Assembly (NCBI GenBank): GCA_030019395.1
Contig: JASEES010000048.1
Coordinates: 1-45,866 of the forward strand
Direction of reading: 5' to 3'
Origin: Methanolinea sp.
GTDB taxonomy: Archaea; Halobacteriota; Methanomicrobia; Methanomicrobiales; Methanospirillaceae
Length of the DNA: 45,866 nt
The notes below the pieces were generated by a model. It searched no databases and was not told where the DNA came from. It saw only the letters and a program-made list of their open reading frames with translations. The translations under genes were made by a program, and so were the position numbers. Position 1 is the first letter of the stretch; every line of letters begins with the position of its first letter. Of this stretch, positions 1 to 9,854 are shown piece after piece.

Positions 1-1650
1 TTTATTGACGTACAGGATCTCTCCTTTGGGGCCCGTTTCGAAGATAACCTGCGGGAGAAGACCCGCAAGGTCCCGGAATTTCTGTTCGCTCCTGGTTAAG
101 TCCTCCTCCATGTGTTTCTTCTCGGTGATGTCCCGTCCGACCGACTGGTATTCGATGATATTCCCGTCGGAATCAAAGATGGCCCTGTCGTTCCACTGGA
201 CCCAGCGCTCCTGACCATCAGGTGTAATAACCCGGTGCTCGATGGTTGCAGTCGGGTTCTCCGGCGAGAGCGACGAGAAATGCCTGCGAATGAGGTCATC
301 ATCCTCCGGCGGGACTTTGGGCCAGGCTTTGTGCCCAAGGATATCGGGCCATGGCAGACCGAAGTACCTGCAGTACGCTTCGTTTACGAAGACGTGCGTC
401 CCGTCAGGGAGGAACCGGGCAATCAGTTCCGTCTGGTTCTCGACAACTGCCCGGTAATTCTCCCCCTTCCTGACAAGTTCGAGTTCGGTCTGCTGGAGCT
501 GCCGGATCATTCCCCGGAGTGAAGCAACAAGGGAAGTGACACTCCGGGTTATTCTTTCGAACTCGGTCGTCCTGGGCGGGGCGAGAGGGTACTCGAGGTC
601 GCCCCGGGAGATGGTATCGATGTCATGGACCATCTGTGCAATGGGGCGCGTGAGGCGGCGGGAGAGAACGATTGCCAAAACGATAGAGAACGTTACGGCA
701 AGGAGGGCAACCAGGGCGTGGTTGAGGAGAAGTGTTGTGAGCTGGTCCTTCAACTCGGACTGGTCGTACACGAGCTCGATGATCCAGCTCACATCCGAAA
801 CATAACTATGGTTGGTGAGATCGACAAAGAGGTATCTCGTCAGGGTGTTGTTATTCGGATCAACGATCTCGAGCGGCTTCCTTTCGCTGATGACCTGCCG
901 GACGACGGGTGGAGTGCTTTGCGCAGATGAGGTATTATTCCCGATAACCCTTCCCAGTGTATCGTAAGCCCTGTAGCTGACAACATTCGGGTTATTGAGG
1001 GCAATGGCCCTGAGGGAATCCTGGTACCTGATATGGGGTCTCTCTTCAAGCGCTTTGCCCGAGAGCCCGAGTTCGAGGATGTACCGGTGGTCCGGCGTTG
1101 GCATGTAGGCATATTTGACCAGTTTGCCTGACGTTGCGTGATGAACAATCCGGTCAGGGAAAAAACCGTCTCTCTGTAAGAGGTCTTTGAGGTAGTTATA
1201 CGCATAGGGCCACTGGCTGAAGTCGAGGCCAAGGTCAGAAGGATCAGTGGTGTATTCGACCATGATGGACTCGTTGATGATGTAGAGGTCCATCTCGTTG
1301 CCGAGCGCCTCTTTCAGGGCATCGAGGTCCATCTTCGCGGGATCATTGCCTGATCGCTCGTACTCCTTTTGAAAAAGGGAAAATGCGTTCTTCATCTCGT
1401 TGTTGAGCGAGCTGTCGTACATTTCGTACGCGGAGTCGATCACGATAATGGTCCCGGCAATGTTGGCCTCCGTCATTTCCTCCATGGCGCGGGCATTCTT
1501 CTGGTAGGTCTCCTCTGCCTGCCGGTAATCAAAATAGGTGATACCGATGGCAAGGACGAGGATGAGGACGACCATCCAGAAAAGCAGCTGGTGGGAGAAT
1601 GAATACGAGGGACCCGGCCTCCTGCCGCTCTCTTTTTCGGGGTCTACCAT
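1..1650 (-). CDS. Membrane sensor protein with Cache-like, HAMP and PAS domains (3' end outside window)
   Basis: The frame is open from ATG at 1650 to the left edge, about 550 residues, without a stop, so the C-terminus is missing. A first membrane helix lies at about residues 21-41 (LLFWMVVLILVLAIGITYF). An extracytoplasmic region of about 260 residues of Cache type follows, then a second helix near residue 315. A HAMP segment comes next (SRRLTRPIAQMVHDIDTISR). One complete PAS/PAC domain ends in EYQSVGRDITEKK, and a second PAS begins (KFRDLAGLLPQVIFETGPKG). This is the architecture of methanogen sensor histidine kinases, where an external ligand signals through HAMP to PAS and kinase modules. 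Whether a kinase domain follows cannot be seen. It is divergent from the dynamin-like gene. Confidence 0.9.
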   Translation of the reverse strand, partial: MVDPEKESGRRPGPSYSFSHQLLFWMVVLILVLAIGITYFDYRQAEETYQKNARAMEEMTEANIAGTIIVIDSAYEMYDSSLNNEMKNAFSLFQKEYERSGNDPAKMDLDALKEALGNEMDLYIINESIMVEYTTDPSDLGLDFSQWPYAYNYLKDLLQRDGFFPDRIVHHATSGKLVKYAYMPTPDHRYILELGLSGKALEERPHIRYQDSLRAIALNNPNVVSYRAYDTLGRVIGNNTSSAQSTPPVVRQVISERKPLEIVDPNNNTLTRYLFVDLTNHSYVSDVSWIIELVYDQSELKDQLTTLLLNHALVALLAVTFSIVLAIVLSRRLTRPIAQMVHDIDTISRGDLEYPLAPPRTTEFERITRSVTSLVASLRGMIRQLQQTELELVRKGENYRAVVENQTELIARFLPDGTHVFVNEAYCRYFGLPWPDILGHKAWPKVPPEDDDLIRRHFSSLSPENPTATIEHRVITPDGQERWVQWNDRAIFDSDGNIIEYQSVGRDITEKKHMEEDLTRSEQKFRDLAGLLPQVIFETGPKGEILYVNK

Positions 1651-1882
1651 GGGAAGCTCTCCGGACCATTATACCCTCTTTGCGATGATTTTGGGGGTCG
1701 CGGATACGTTGCCCGGAGGTGTATCGGATACCTGCCCGAAAAATCGCCGGACTGTAGGGACTCCCTGAAAAGGTCATGACACGCCATCGTACCGGACCCC
1801 AAAGCATCAATCCCCAGTGATGTAATCCTCTCACATAACGGATAAAGGTAGTGAAGGAGTGGGAGACCCATTTCGGGGGATT

Positions 1883-1923
1883 ATTCACCCGGGAGATGCG
1901 TGAATGAACCAGGAATCATTCAC
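1883..1923. promoter_or_regulatory. Three spaced ATTCAC half-sites in the divergent intergenic region
   Basis: The 558 bases between the sensor gene and the dynamin-like gene hold no convincing gene. ATTCAC occurs at 1883 and 1918, and its reverse complement GTGAAT at 1900, so the starts are 17-18 bases apart in alternating orientation. This is compatible with a protein-binding site, but the motif is short and chance is not excluded. Confidence 0.25.
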
Positions 1924-2108
1924 AAACCGGGAAGGAAAAACCGCCTGATTTTTATGGGGACTCTCGTATCGTGCGCGGGGTTCATTGAGAACAGGCAGTC
2001 CCGGGTATCGGGGAAAACGCAGGGATGAAAAATGGCAAGGAAAGGCGATCCAATAAGTCACGAGGAAATTTTTTTGTGCCTTGCAGGAGATATGGAACAG
2101 TTGTTGTG

Positions 2109-2134
2109 ATGGTGATGGAGTTCACCATATAACC
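2109..2134 (+). promoter_or_regulatory. Palindrome overlapping a TATA-like box upstream of the dynamin-like gene
   Basis: Perfect 7-base arms ATGGTGA (2109-2115) and TCACCAT (2122-2128) are separated by 6 bases. The right arm runs into CCATATAACC, a plausible archaeal TATA box that would place transcription start near 2155, about 55 bases before the ATG at 2209. A repressor bound here would occlude TBP. This is inference from sequence only. Confidence 0.4.
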
Positions 2135-2208
2135 GCAGGCACTGCTGATAACTCCTACCCAAACCCCTCGATTTGTATCACGAAACCCCCGGTACAGGAA
2201 GGAGTATC

Positions 2209-4035
2209 ATGCAAGACCCCGCACAGGATATAACATCCGTTTCTCCCCGAAATGGTGACCCGGCCTTTCCCCCGGCTGCCACACCGGACCTGTCCTCCCT
2301 CCTCGGGAGGGCTATTTCCATCCTCCATGACCTCGGTCCTGCGATGGAACCGCAGGAAAGAGCACTTTCCGGCCTCCGTGACCGCCTCTCCGAGGGGCGG
2401 TTCCAGCTTGCTGTGCTGGGGCAGTTCAAGCGGGGGAAGAGCACGCTGCTCAATGCCCTTCTCGGGGAAGACATCCTCCCGAGTTCTGTCATCCCGCTGA
2501 CCGCCATCCCTGCTTTCATCCGGCACGGAAAGGAGCGGACCGTCAAGGTCCATTTCCTGGAACAGGGAAAAGATACGACCATCCCCTGCCAGTCGCCTGA
2601 GGAGATGAACCGGATCCTGCTCGATTATGTCTCCGAGGAGGCGAATCCGAAGAACAGGAAGGGAGTGAGCTCCGTGGAGATCACCCACCCGTCCCGCATC
2701 CTCCGGGACGTCGTCCTCATCGATACGCCCGGGATAGGTTCCACGCACAGGCACAATACCGAGATGACACTCAATTTCCTCCCTCAGTGCGATGCGGCGC
2801 TCTTTCTGGTCTCGGCTGACCCTCCCATCACCGAGGTGGAGGTCGATTTCCTCCGGCACGTCCGGGAGAAGGTAGCCTGCATCTTCTTCGTCCAGAACAA
2901 GGTCGACTACCTGACCATGCCGGAGAGAGAGACGGTCATCGCGTTCATCAGAAAAGTCCTCTCCGAAAAGGCAGGGATAGCTCCGGAAGAAAAGATCTTT
3001 CCGGTCTCGGCAAAGCAGGCGCTCCTCGCCAGGCTGACGGGAGACGAGACGCTCCTTGCCTCGAGCGGGATTTCGGCCATTACGGAGCATCTCGTCGACT
3101 TCCTTGCCCGTGAAAAGACGCGGGTCCTTTCCGAGGCTGTCCGGAGGAAGGCACTCGATGTCCTGCACGACACATCGCTCCGCGTCAGCCTTGAGAGAAA
3201 GTCTCTGGGGATGCCGATTGCCGATCTCGAAAAAAAGTTGTCCCTTTTCCAAAATAAGGTGGACGAGGCAGAGCGCCAGCGCCGGCAGATGCAGGATGTT
3301 CTTTCCGGTGACCACAGGCGCGTGGTCGCCCTTCTCGAGGAGGTGTGCGCCGGTATCAGGGAGCAGGCGGAAATGCACCTGCAGGGTGTAGCCTCTCGCG
3401 CGATGTCAACCGGAGGGGATCCCGATCCCCGGAACGTCGAGGCTGCGATCGCCCAGGAGATTCCGGTCTACTTCGAGCACACGCTTGGGGAAGTCACCGA
3501 AAGGTTCGATCGCGAGATGGTTGCGGTCCTGTCAGCCCACCGGGAGAAAGCCGAGGCCCTGAGCGAGTCGATCAGGGCTGCGGCATCCACAATCTTCGAG
3601 ATACCGCATCACAGGGCCTCACCCGGGGGGCCGCTCGTCCTTGCCAGAGAGCCCTACTGGGTCTCGCGGAGGACCTGGTCGGGGATGCTCGGCCTGATAT
3701 CACCCGACCTCGTTGACAGGGCGCTGCCCCGTGCAATGCGGGAAAAGCGTCTCCGGGGAAGGATTGCACGGGAGATTCACTCACTCGTCGTTCAGAATGT
3801 CGAGAACCTCCGCTGGGCGACCCTGCAGAACGTGGATGCCGCGTTCAGGGTCTTTTCACGCGAGATCGACGAGGAGCTTGCCCGGACGATCGATGCGACC
3901 CATGGGGCCATCGCCGCAGCCTACAGGCAGAGAAAGGAGCGGGCAGAGGAGATCGCGGAGAGGGTCCGGTTCCTGGGAGAGGCATCGCGGACCCTTCAGG
4001 AACTCATCGCCGCCCTTTCTGACACCCCCGGATGA
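2209..4035 (+). CDS. Dynamin-like GTPase
   Basis: A 608-residue protein with a dynamin-superfamily GTPase domain. The P-loop GQFKRGKST is at about residues 71-79, the G3 motif DTPGIGS at about 172 and the G4 motif NKVD at about 230. After the G domain come long charged helices (residues about 310-400 and 520-600) typical of dynamin stalks. Bacterial and archaeal relatives remodel or stabilise membranes, but the role of this one is unknown. ATG 2209 is chosen because GGAAGGAG lies just upstream; a TTG 36 bases earlier is in frame but less likely. The stop codon overlaps the ATG of the next gene (ATGA), so the two are translationally coupled. Confidence 0.88.
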   Translation: MQDPAQDITSVSPRNGDPAFPPAATPDLSSLLGRAISILHDLGPAMEPQERALSGLRDRLSEGRFQLAVLGQFKRGKSTLLNALLGEDILPSSVIPLTAIPAFIRHGKERTVKVHFLEQGKDTTIPCQSPEEMNRILLDYVSEEANPKNRKGVSSVEITHPSRILRDVVLIDTPGIGSTHRHNTEMTLNFLPQCDAALFLVSADPPITEVEVDFLRHVREKVACIFFVQNKVDYLTMPERETVIAFIRKVLSEKAGIAPEEKIFPVSAKQALLARLTGDETLLASSGISAITEHLVDFLAREKTRVLSEAVRRKALDVLHDTSLRVSLERKSLGMPIADLEKKLSLFQNKVDEAERQRRQMQDVLSGDHRRVVALLEEVCAGIREQAEMHLQGVASRAMSTGGDPDPRNVEAAIAQEIPVYFEHTLGEVTERFDREMVAVLSAHREKAEALSESIRAAASTIFEIPHHRASPGGPLVLAREPYWVSRRTWSGMLGLISPDLVDRALPRAMREKRLRGRIAREIHSLVVQNVENLRWATLQNVDAAFRVFSREIDEELARTIDATHGAIAAAYRQRKERAEEIAERVRFLGEASRTLQELIAALSDTPG

Positions 4036-4937
4036 GCATGACATGGCAGGGTGCAGGACCGGTACCGGCCCGGTTTCCTGACCTGCCCTCCGGGACGGTT
4101 GAATACGTCAGGAGTCGCAGGTGCCCGTCGGGAGGATACTGTTTCTACAGGCTCGACGAGCCGAATGCGGGGGATACCTGCTTTGCACTGGGAATCCTCT
4201 CCTTCCTCGGTGAGATGGATGCCGACGAAAAGACCACCCGGTTTCTCCAAAATCTCCAGTACCCGGATGGATCCTATCCATCACTATCCTGTGCCCTCTT
4301 TGCAGGATGGGCTCTCCGCATGCTCCATGCAGAGCCATTCCACGACCCTTCCGGGTACATTCTCCGGTCCCTGCCCCGTCCCGACCCGCGGACACGGGTC
4401 ATCGATTCTCTCTCCCTCTTCGAACCCCTCCGTGCGTGGGCTGCACTCGCTGACCTGTATGGAGTAAAAATACCCCCGGACTCAGGGGAGGCGGTCACGG
4501 CAACCGTACTCTCCTTCCGTTCGGAGACGGGGGGGTTCGGGGTACCAGTTCCCACCCTGCAGGATACCCGGATAGCACTGGAGATCCTCGCTTTCCTCGG
4601 GCAGGGGTGCAATGACGGCGGGACGGTCTCTTTCATGAATGCGTGCGGGGACCCGGAATTCGGTTTCCTGGGAAGACCGGGAAGCAAACCCGCTTTCCTC
4701 GAGCAGGTGCATGCGGGTCTCCGACTCGCCCTCCTTCTCGGTGTGGCGCCCCGGCACATCGATGCCTGCCGGGAGTTTGTCCGGGAGTGCGGCCACCCGT
4801 CCGGCGGCTTTGTCCGGTCGATCTTTGGCGGCTCGCCGACACTGGAATATACCGCCAGGGCGGTTGAATCCCTTGCAATCCTTGCCGGGTTCTCCCGTGG
4901 CAGGAGGAATTATTCTTTCCCGGCACCGTACATGTGA
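4032..4937 (+). CDS. Prenyltransferase/squalene-cyclase-like alpha-toroid repeat protein
   Basis: A 301-residue protein built of repeats such as CPSGGYCFY, YPDGSYPSL, ETGGFGVPV and HPSGGFVRS, each followed by an alpha-helical segment (DTCFALGILSFLG, DTRIALEILAFLG, EYTARAVESLAIL). This is the alpha/alpha-toroid pattern of protein prenyltransferase beta subunits and terpene cyclases. The DxDD motif of squalene-hopene cyclases is not seen, and the zinc ligands of farnesyl and geranylgeranyl transferases are not obvious, so catalytic activity is uncertain. It overlaps the dynamin-like gene by 4 bases and stops 12 bases before enolase, so the three form an operon. Possibly it binds isoprenoid chains at the membrane with its partner GTPase; that is inference. 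Confidence 0.75.
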   Translation: MSMTWQGAGPVPARFPDLPSGTVEYVRSRRCPSGGYCFYRLDEPNAGDTCFALGILSFLGEMDADEKTTRFLQNLQYPDGSYPSLSCALFAGWALRMLHAEPFHDPSGYILRSLPRPDPRTRVIDSLSLFEPLRAWAALADLYGVKIPPDSGEAVTATVLSFRSETGGFGVPVPTLQDTRIALEILAFLGQGCNDGGTVSFMNACGDPEFGFLGRPGSKPAFLEQVHAGLRLALLLGVAPRHIDACREFVRECGHPSGGFVRSIFGGSPTLEYTARAVESLAILAGFSRGRRNYSFPAPYM

Positions 4938-6236
<1,299 letters not shown>

Positions 6237-6294
6237 TGCTGATCCGGCACATGCAGCGTACGGGTGAGTGTGTGTGACAGCAGGGAGAGAGTCC

Positions 6295-6666
6295 GTGTTT
6301 TCCGGTGGCGACCAGGGAAAGGATATGGGCAGGGTGGCCGGCCTGCGATCTCTCGCGGTCTCGTTCCGGTACATCGATACCCTGCTCGGCACCGTCGAGG
6401 ACGCGCTCGGGAATCCCTCTCCCCGTAACAGGGCATTTTGTCATTGCATCCCCGATATTCCGGCTGCGGAGCGCGAGCGGCTGGAAGAAGGCATCCGGGC
6501 TCTCCGGGAACGGCTCAAGGGGGAAATGGACAGGCTTGGCATCTCTTCCCACGCGGGTGCCGTTCCCGCATCGCGGGCCGTCCGTGCCGACCTCGCAACG
6601 ATCGCCATCACCCTCGAGGAACTGACGCGAAAGGACTGGACGGACCTTGGGTGGACGCAGGAATGA
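6295..6666 (+). CDS. Conserved hypothetical helical protein
   Basis: About 123 residues from the GTG at 6295, preceded by GGGAGAGAG; an in-frame GTG at 6268 and ATG at 6325 are alternatives. The protein is mostly helical (SFRYIDTLLGTVEDALG, AERERLEEGIRALRERLKGEMDRLGI, ADLATIAITLEELTRKDW) and holds the pattern CHCIP near its middle. No signal peptide or membrane segment is visible. It lies 58 bases after enolase on the same strand and may share its transcript. I do not recognise the family. Confidence 0.6.
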   Translation: MFSGGDQGKDMGRVAGLRSLAVSFRYIDTLLGTVEDALGNPSPRNRAFCHCIPDIPAAERERLEEGIRALRERLKGEMDRLGISSHAGAVPASRAVRADLATIAITLEELTRKDWTDLGWTQE

Positions 6667-6817
6667 GCAGGAGACCTCCGTTCCGTTTTTGCCGGGCTGC
6701 AGGAGATGGTCGGGGATCTCCTTGACACTGCCGGATCGTCCGGATGCAGGAGCCCACCGGGAAACGAATGGGATAAGCGTGGGGGAAGACATACACTTCA
6801 TGAACGAGGGGAGGAGA

Positions 6818-6958
6818 ATGGCTGACGATACGTGGACGGAGATAGCATTCCGACTTGAAGACCCGGACGAGCAGCAGGATCCCTGGCAGGCAACGCGTGA
6901 TCCGTGGGTCGCTGACGTTTACCAGAACCTTCTTTCCCGCCGGCAGGAGAGGGCCTGA
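6818..6958 (+). CDS. Small acidic hypothetical protein
   Basis: A 46-residue open frame starting MADDTWTEIAFRLEDPDEQQDPW, directly after a strong GGGGAGGAG ribosome-binding site. An in-frame ATG at 6800 is an alternative. It is acidic and tryptophan-rich, with a basic end (LLSRRQERA). The good ribosome-binding site and same-strand position behind the preceding gene are the only support. No family recognised. Confidence 0.5.
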   Translation: MADDTWTEIAFRLEDPDEQQDPWQATRDPWVADVYQNLLSRRQERA

Positions 6959-7291
6959 CGGGGGACTGTACCCCTGACCCGTTCTCAGGTGCCGGGCTGT
7001 CCTGTCCTCTCAACCTCATCCGGATAAGGAATCTCTTCAAAAGTCCCGGTGGAAAACGGGATTTGCAGATTTTTTAGTCTCTCCGCCAGTTCCGTGAGAG
7101 TTTATCGGGGAAAGAACAGGAGTCCTGCTACAAAAAACAGCTGTGAAAAACTGCCTCCGGGGCATGAACTTGGGAGGGGCAGCGGATTCATCCTTTTCCG
7201 GGAGTGGCGGGTCGATTCAGCCCACACATTCGTTTCTCATCACATTATCAACTCATCAGGATTCCCGTTTCCTCCTGTGTCACGAGAGGGT
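6959..7291. other. Intergenic region between convergent genes
   Basis: 333 bases between the end of the small acidic gene and the end of the minus-strand 5TM gene. Short open frames on either strand have neither a ribosome-binding site nor plausible composition. I see no RNA gene or clear terminator hairpin. Confidence 0.5.
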
Positions 7292-7930
7292 TCATGACGA
7301 TTTTTCTCCCGAATGGGCAGATACCATCTCCTCTTCCCTGATGATGTTGTGGACGATAATGATCGCGATCCCGACGCCGAGGGAGACCGCGACCATCATC
7401 TGGGGGATCGAAGTCATGACGATTTCCATCGCCTCGGAAAAAGGCTGGACGAGTACAAGGACAAGCAAACCATGGAGTCCTTCCATGAGGACGCCGAACC
7501 CGATTGCGGGCACGATACCCATGATCTTTCCCCTGTTGAACCGGAAAACAAGCCCGGCAATCAGCCCGGAAAGGACGGTGGCAACCGAACAGGCGATGCA
7601 GGAGGCGCCCCCGAGTGTCATACGGTGGAGGCCGCCGATCAAGCCGACCGCAAGCCCGGCATAGGGACCGGCGACAAGCCCCGCGACGATGGGGGCAATG
7701 TCACGGATGTTCGTGATCGCCCCGAACACTCCCTGTATCCCGATGTACGTCCCGAATATGGAAAATGCCCCGAAAATACCCACAAAGACAACGTAGTCCT
7801 GCAACCTTGCAGTCCTGAAAATAACCATGCGGACGGACTCGACTTTCGTGACGATCTCCATGAAAACGAAGATGAAGATCTCCGTCGCTGCAAAGAGCGT
7901 CAGGTAATCGCCTATCAGGCTGTGTGTCAT
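7292..7930 (-). CDS. Stand-alone 5TM receptor domain protein (LytS/YhcK type)
   Basis: A 212-residue integral membrane protein. The segment NIRDIAPIVAGLVAGPYAGLAVGLIGGLHRMTLGGASCIACSVATVLSGLIAGL matches the 5TMR-LYT family; the hallmark part is RDIAPIVAGLVAGPYAGL. About six hydrophobic segments are visible. In bacteria this domain is the N-terminal input of histidine kinases (LytS) or diguanylate cyclases. Here the protein ends about 20 residues after the last helix with no output domain. ATG 7930 is used because the long upstream extension of the frame is the antisense of the ROK kinase and is not hydrophobic. It could act as a transporter-like or receptor subunit for an unlinked kinase. It is divergent from the ROK gene. 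Confidence 0.8.
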   Translation of the reverse strand: MTHSLIGDYLTLFAATEIFIFVFMEIVTKVESVRMVIFRTARLQDYVVFVGIFGAFSIFGTYIGIQGVFGAITNIRDIAPIVAGLVAGPYAGLAVGLIGGLHRMTLGGASCIACSVATVLSGLIAGLVFRFNRGKIMGIVPAIGFGVLMEGLHGLLVLVLVQPFSEAMEIVMTSIPQMMVAVSLGVGIAIIIVHNIIREEEMVSAHSGEKSS

Positions 7931-8093
7931 GCCGGATGCGGACAATGGGGTAACCTTCCCGGTATTTCTCTCTATCAAAAGGGTTGGTCTCCCCCTTATA
8001 GTCACCGGGCCTTCCCCCGGGAGGAGGGTTATTCCCGGCAGGGACAACAAAACCGGCATACCTTCATCAGCCCCGGGAAAAAACACCGGATCC

Positions 8094-9038
8094 ATGGGTC
8101 CAGTGGTTGCAGTTGACCTCGGGGCGACGCAGACGCGGGCAGCGGTGTACGAAAGCGGTGTCCGGCAGGGAGAAAAGGTCGGGGAGAAGACGCCGGCGGG
8201 TTCATCCGATCCGGCGGTTTTGATATCGTTCCTCTCCGGTATGGTGAAGAAAGCATCCCGTACCTCCCGCGGGAAAACCGGTGCAATCGGCCTTTCGGTT
8301 GCCGGGCCGGTGGACATATCCCGCGGCATTCTCAGGAACCCTCCCAACATGGCATTCAGGGACGTCCCCCTGTGCGATGCCCTCTCCCGGGAGTTCGGGG
8401 TCCCGGTCCGGATGGTCAATGACTGCCACGCCGGTCTCGTCGGGGAGCTCGAGGCTGGTGCAGCACGCGGGAGGGATAACGTGGTCTACGTCACCATCTC
8501 GACCGGCATCGGGGGTGGCGTGTTCGCGAACGGCAGGGTTCTCCTCGGCCGGGCGGGAAACGCCGTCGAGATCGGCCACCTGCACGTGGACGATACCTAT
8601 AATCTCCCCTGCGGGTGCGGTCACCGGGGACACTGGGAAGGGTATTCCTCCGGCAGGTTCCTCCCCTGGTTCTTTGCCCAGTGGTGTCACTACCACGGGA
8701 GGCCGCACTGGGGTCCGGATAATGCACGGGACATATTTGCCTCTGCAAGGCAGGGGGACGACGACGTGCTCCGGTTCATCAGGGACCTCGTCCGTATCAA
8801 TGCCCGCGGAGTCTCTGACATCATCGTTGCCTACGATCCCGAGATAATCGTCTTTGACGGGTCCGTCATGCGTGCAAACCCTGACTTCCTGCTCGAACCC
8901 CTGGTGGGAGAGGTGGACCGGTACCTCGAGGTGCCCGAGATGGTGCTGTCCCCGCTGTCCGGTGATGGTCCCCTGATAGGGGCGGCCGTCATTGCAGAGG
9001 GATACGCAACACGGTATGGGGACTTCGGGGCGGTGTAA
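8094..9038 (+). CDS. ROK-family sugar kinase (glucokinase-like)
   Basis: A 314-residue ROK kinase. The N-terminal phosphate-1 motif is VAVDLGATQTRAAV, NDCHAGLVGE carries the catalytic Asp region, and VTISTGIGGGVFANGRVLLG and AVEIGHLHVDD are the sugar-binding motifs. The ROK zinc-binding cluster CGCGHRGHWEG follows. ROK kinases phosphorylate glucose, N-acetylglucosamine or related sugars with ATP or polyphosphate; the exact substrate cannot be read here. ATG 8094 starts at the conserved beta-strand; an upstream in-frame extension overlaps the divergent 5TM gene and is rejected. Confidence 0.9.
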   Translation: MGPVVAVDLGATQTRAAVYESGVRQGEKVGEKTPAGSSDPAVLISFLSGMVKKASRTSRGKTGAIGLSVAGPVDISRGILRNPPNMAFRDVPLCDALSREFGVPVRMVNDCHAGLVGELEAGAARGRDNVVYVTISTGIGGGVFANGRVLLGRAGNAVEIGHLHVDDTYNLPCGCGHRGHWEGYSSGRFLPWFFAQWCHYHGRPHWGPDNARDIFASARQGDDDVLRFIRDLVRINARGVSDIIVAYDPEIIVFDGSVMRANPDFLLEPLVGEVDRYLEVPEMVLSPLSGDGPLIGAAVIAEGYATRYGDFGAV

Positions 9039-9854
9039 CGGTTATTTATCCCGCGATAGTGGAATTTTCCCTTTTTCCCAAAACCTTGCGTTATAGAAAA
9101 GACCTTGGAAAAAAACCACGTGTTTCTCTTCGGGATAAAATCTGCAGGATGAAAAGGGCGGAGACTTTTTCATAATTGAAAGGTAGTGCTGCAGGAATCA
9201 TTTCACATTGAGATGAAAAAGTGCCCAGTATAGGATATGCGGGACAGTTTTAGATAAGAAAAACGGGGTGAAATATTACCCTGCTTCTCTAATAAAATCA
9301 AAAGGAGACCAAAGAAGTGCTGCAGATGGGACAAGGACAGACAGTCCCGTACTATCCTTTTTTTACCGCGAAAATAGTCGCCTCTGCGACCGACCCCTCT
9401 CCCTGACCTCACACCTGACAGGTCGAAAGGTGCGGGGCCTCCACCCCGGTGCCTCTACTCCTGCAGTAAAGGATTCCTACCCTGTGTGATTTATCATCAG
9501 ATCGGAATCTCATCGCAGGAGAGAGGGAATCACAGCAACGGGCCGGGGTTGATAGCGGGGCAGCGTGCTCCTTTCGCTTCGTCTCCATCCGCTTCTCCCT
9601 CTGGCCGGGTGCTCCTCGACTCCGTTTCACCCGCGCCATGTCTCTGGTTTTCTCTACCTAATCCTGATTCATTGACGCTCCCGGCATTGTCGTTACAGTC
9701 CTCGCTGGCAGCTGTACCATACCGCTCATCGCATCATGCCTCGCACCATACTCCTCGCTGTTTAACAGATAATTATGAGATTCAGTGACTCGATCCCTTC
9801 AGTCGCTCGGGCCGCTGCGTCCGTTTCATGATATCGCCGCCATTTTCATTGGAA
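9039..9854. other. 816-base intergenic region without a supported gene
   Basis: It lies between the ROK kinase and the end of the beta-propeller gene. Open frames up to 100 codons exist on both strands, but they have low-complexity or basic composition and no ribosome-binding sites. Around 9410-9480 the sequence is GC-rich with possible short hairpins, so a small structured RNA is conceivable, but no known RNA family is recognised. Confidence 0.4.

Noticed and set aside
2155-3378. 407-codon minus-strand frame inside the dynamin-like gene
   Set aside because: Antisense shadow; the plus-strand product has all GTPase motifs.
7931-8419. N-terminal extension of the 5TM protein to 8,419
   Set aside because: It is antisense to the ROK kinase start, not hydrophobic and unlike the family.
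9409-9639. 76-codon minus-strand frame in the long intergenic region
   Set aside because: No ribosome-binding site, basic low-complexity product, no conserved look.
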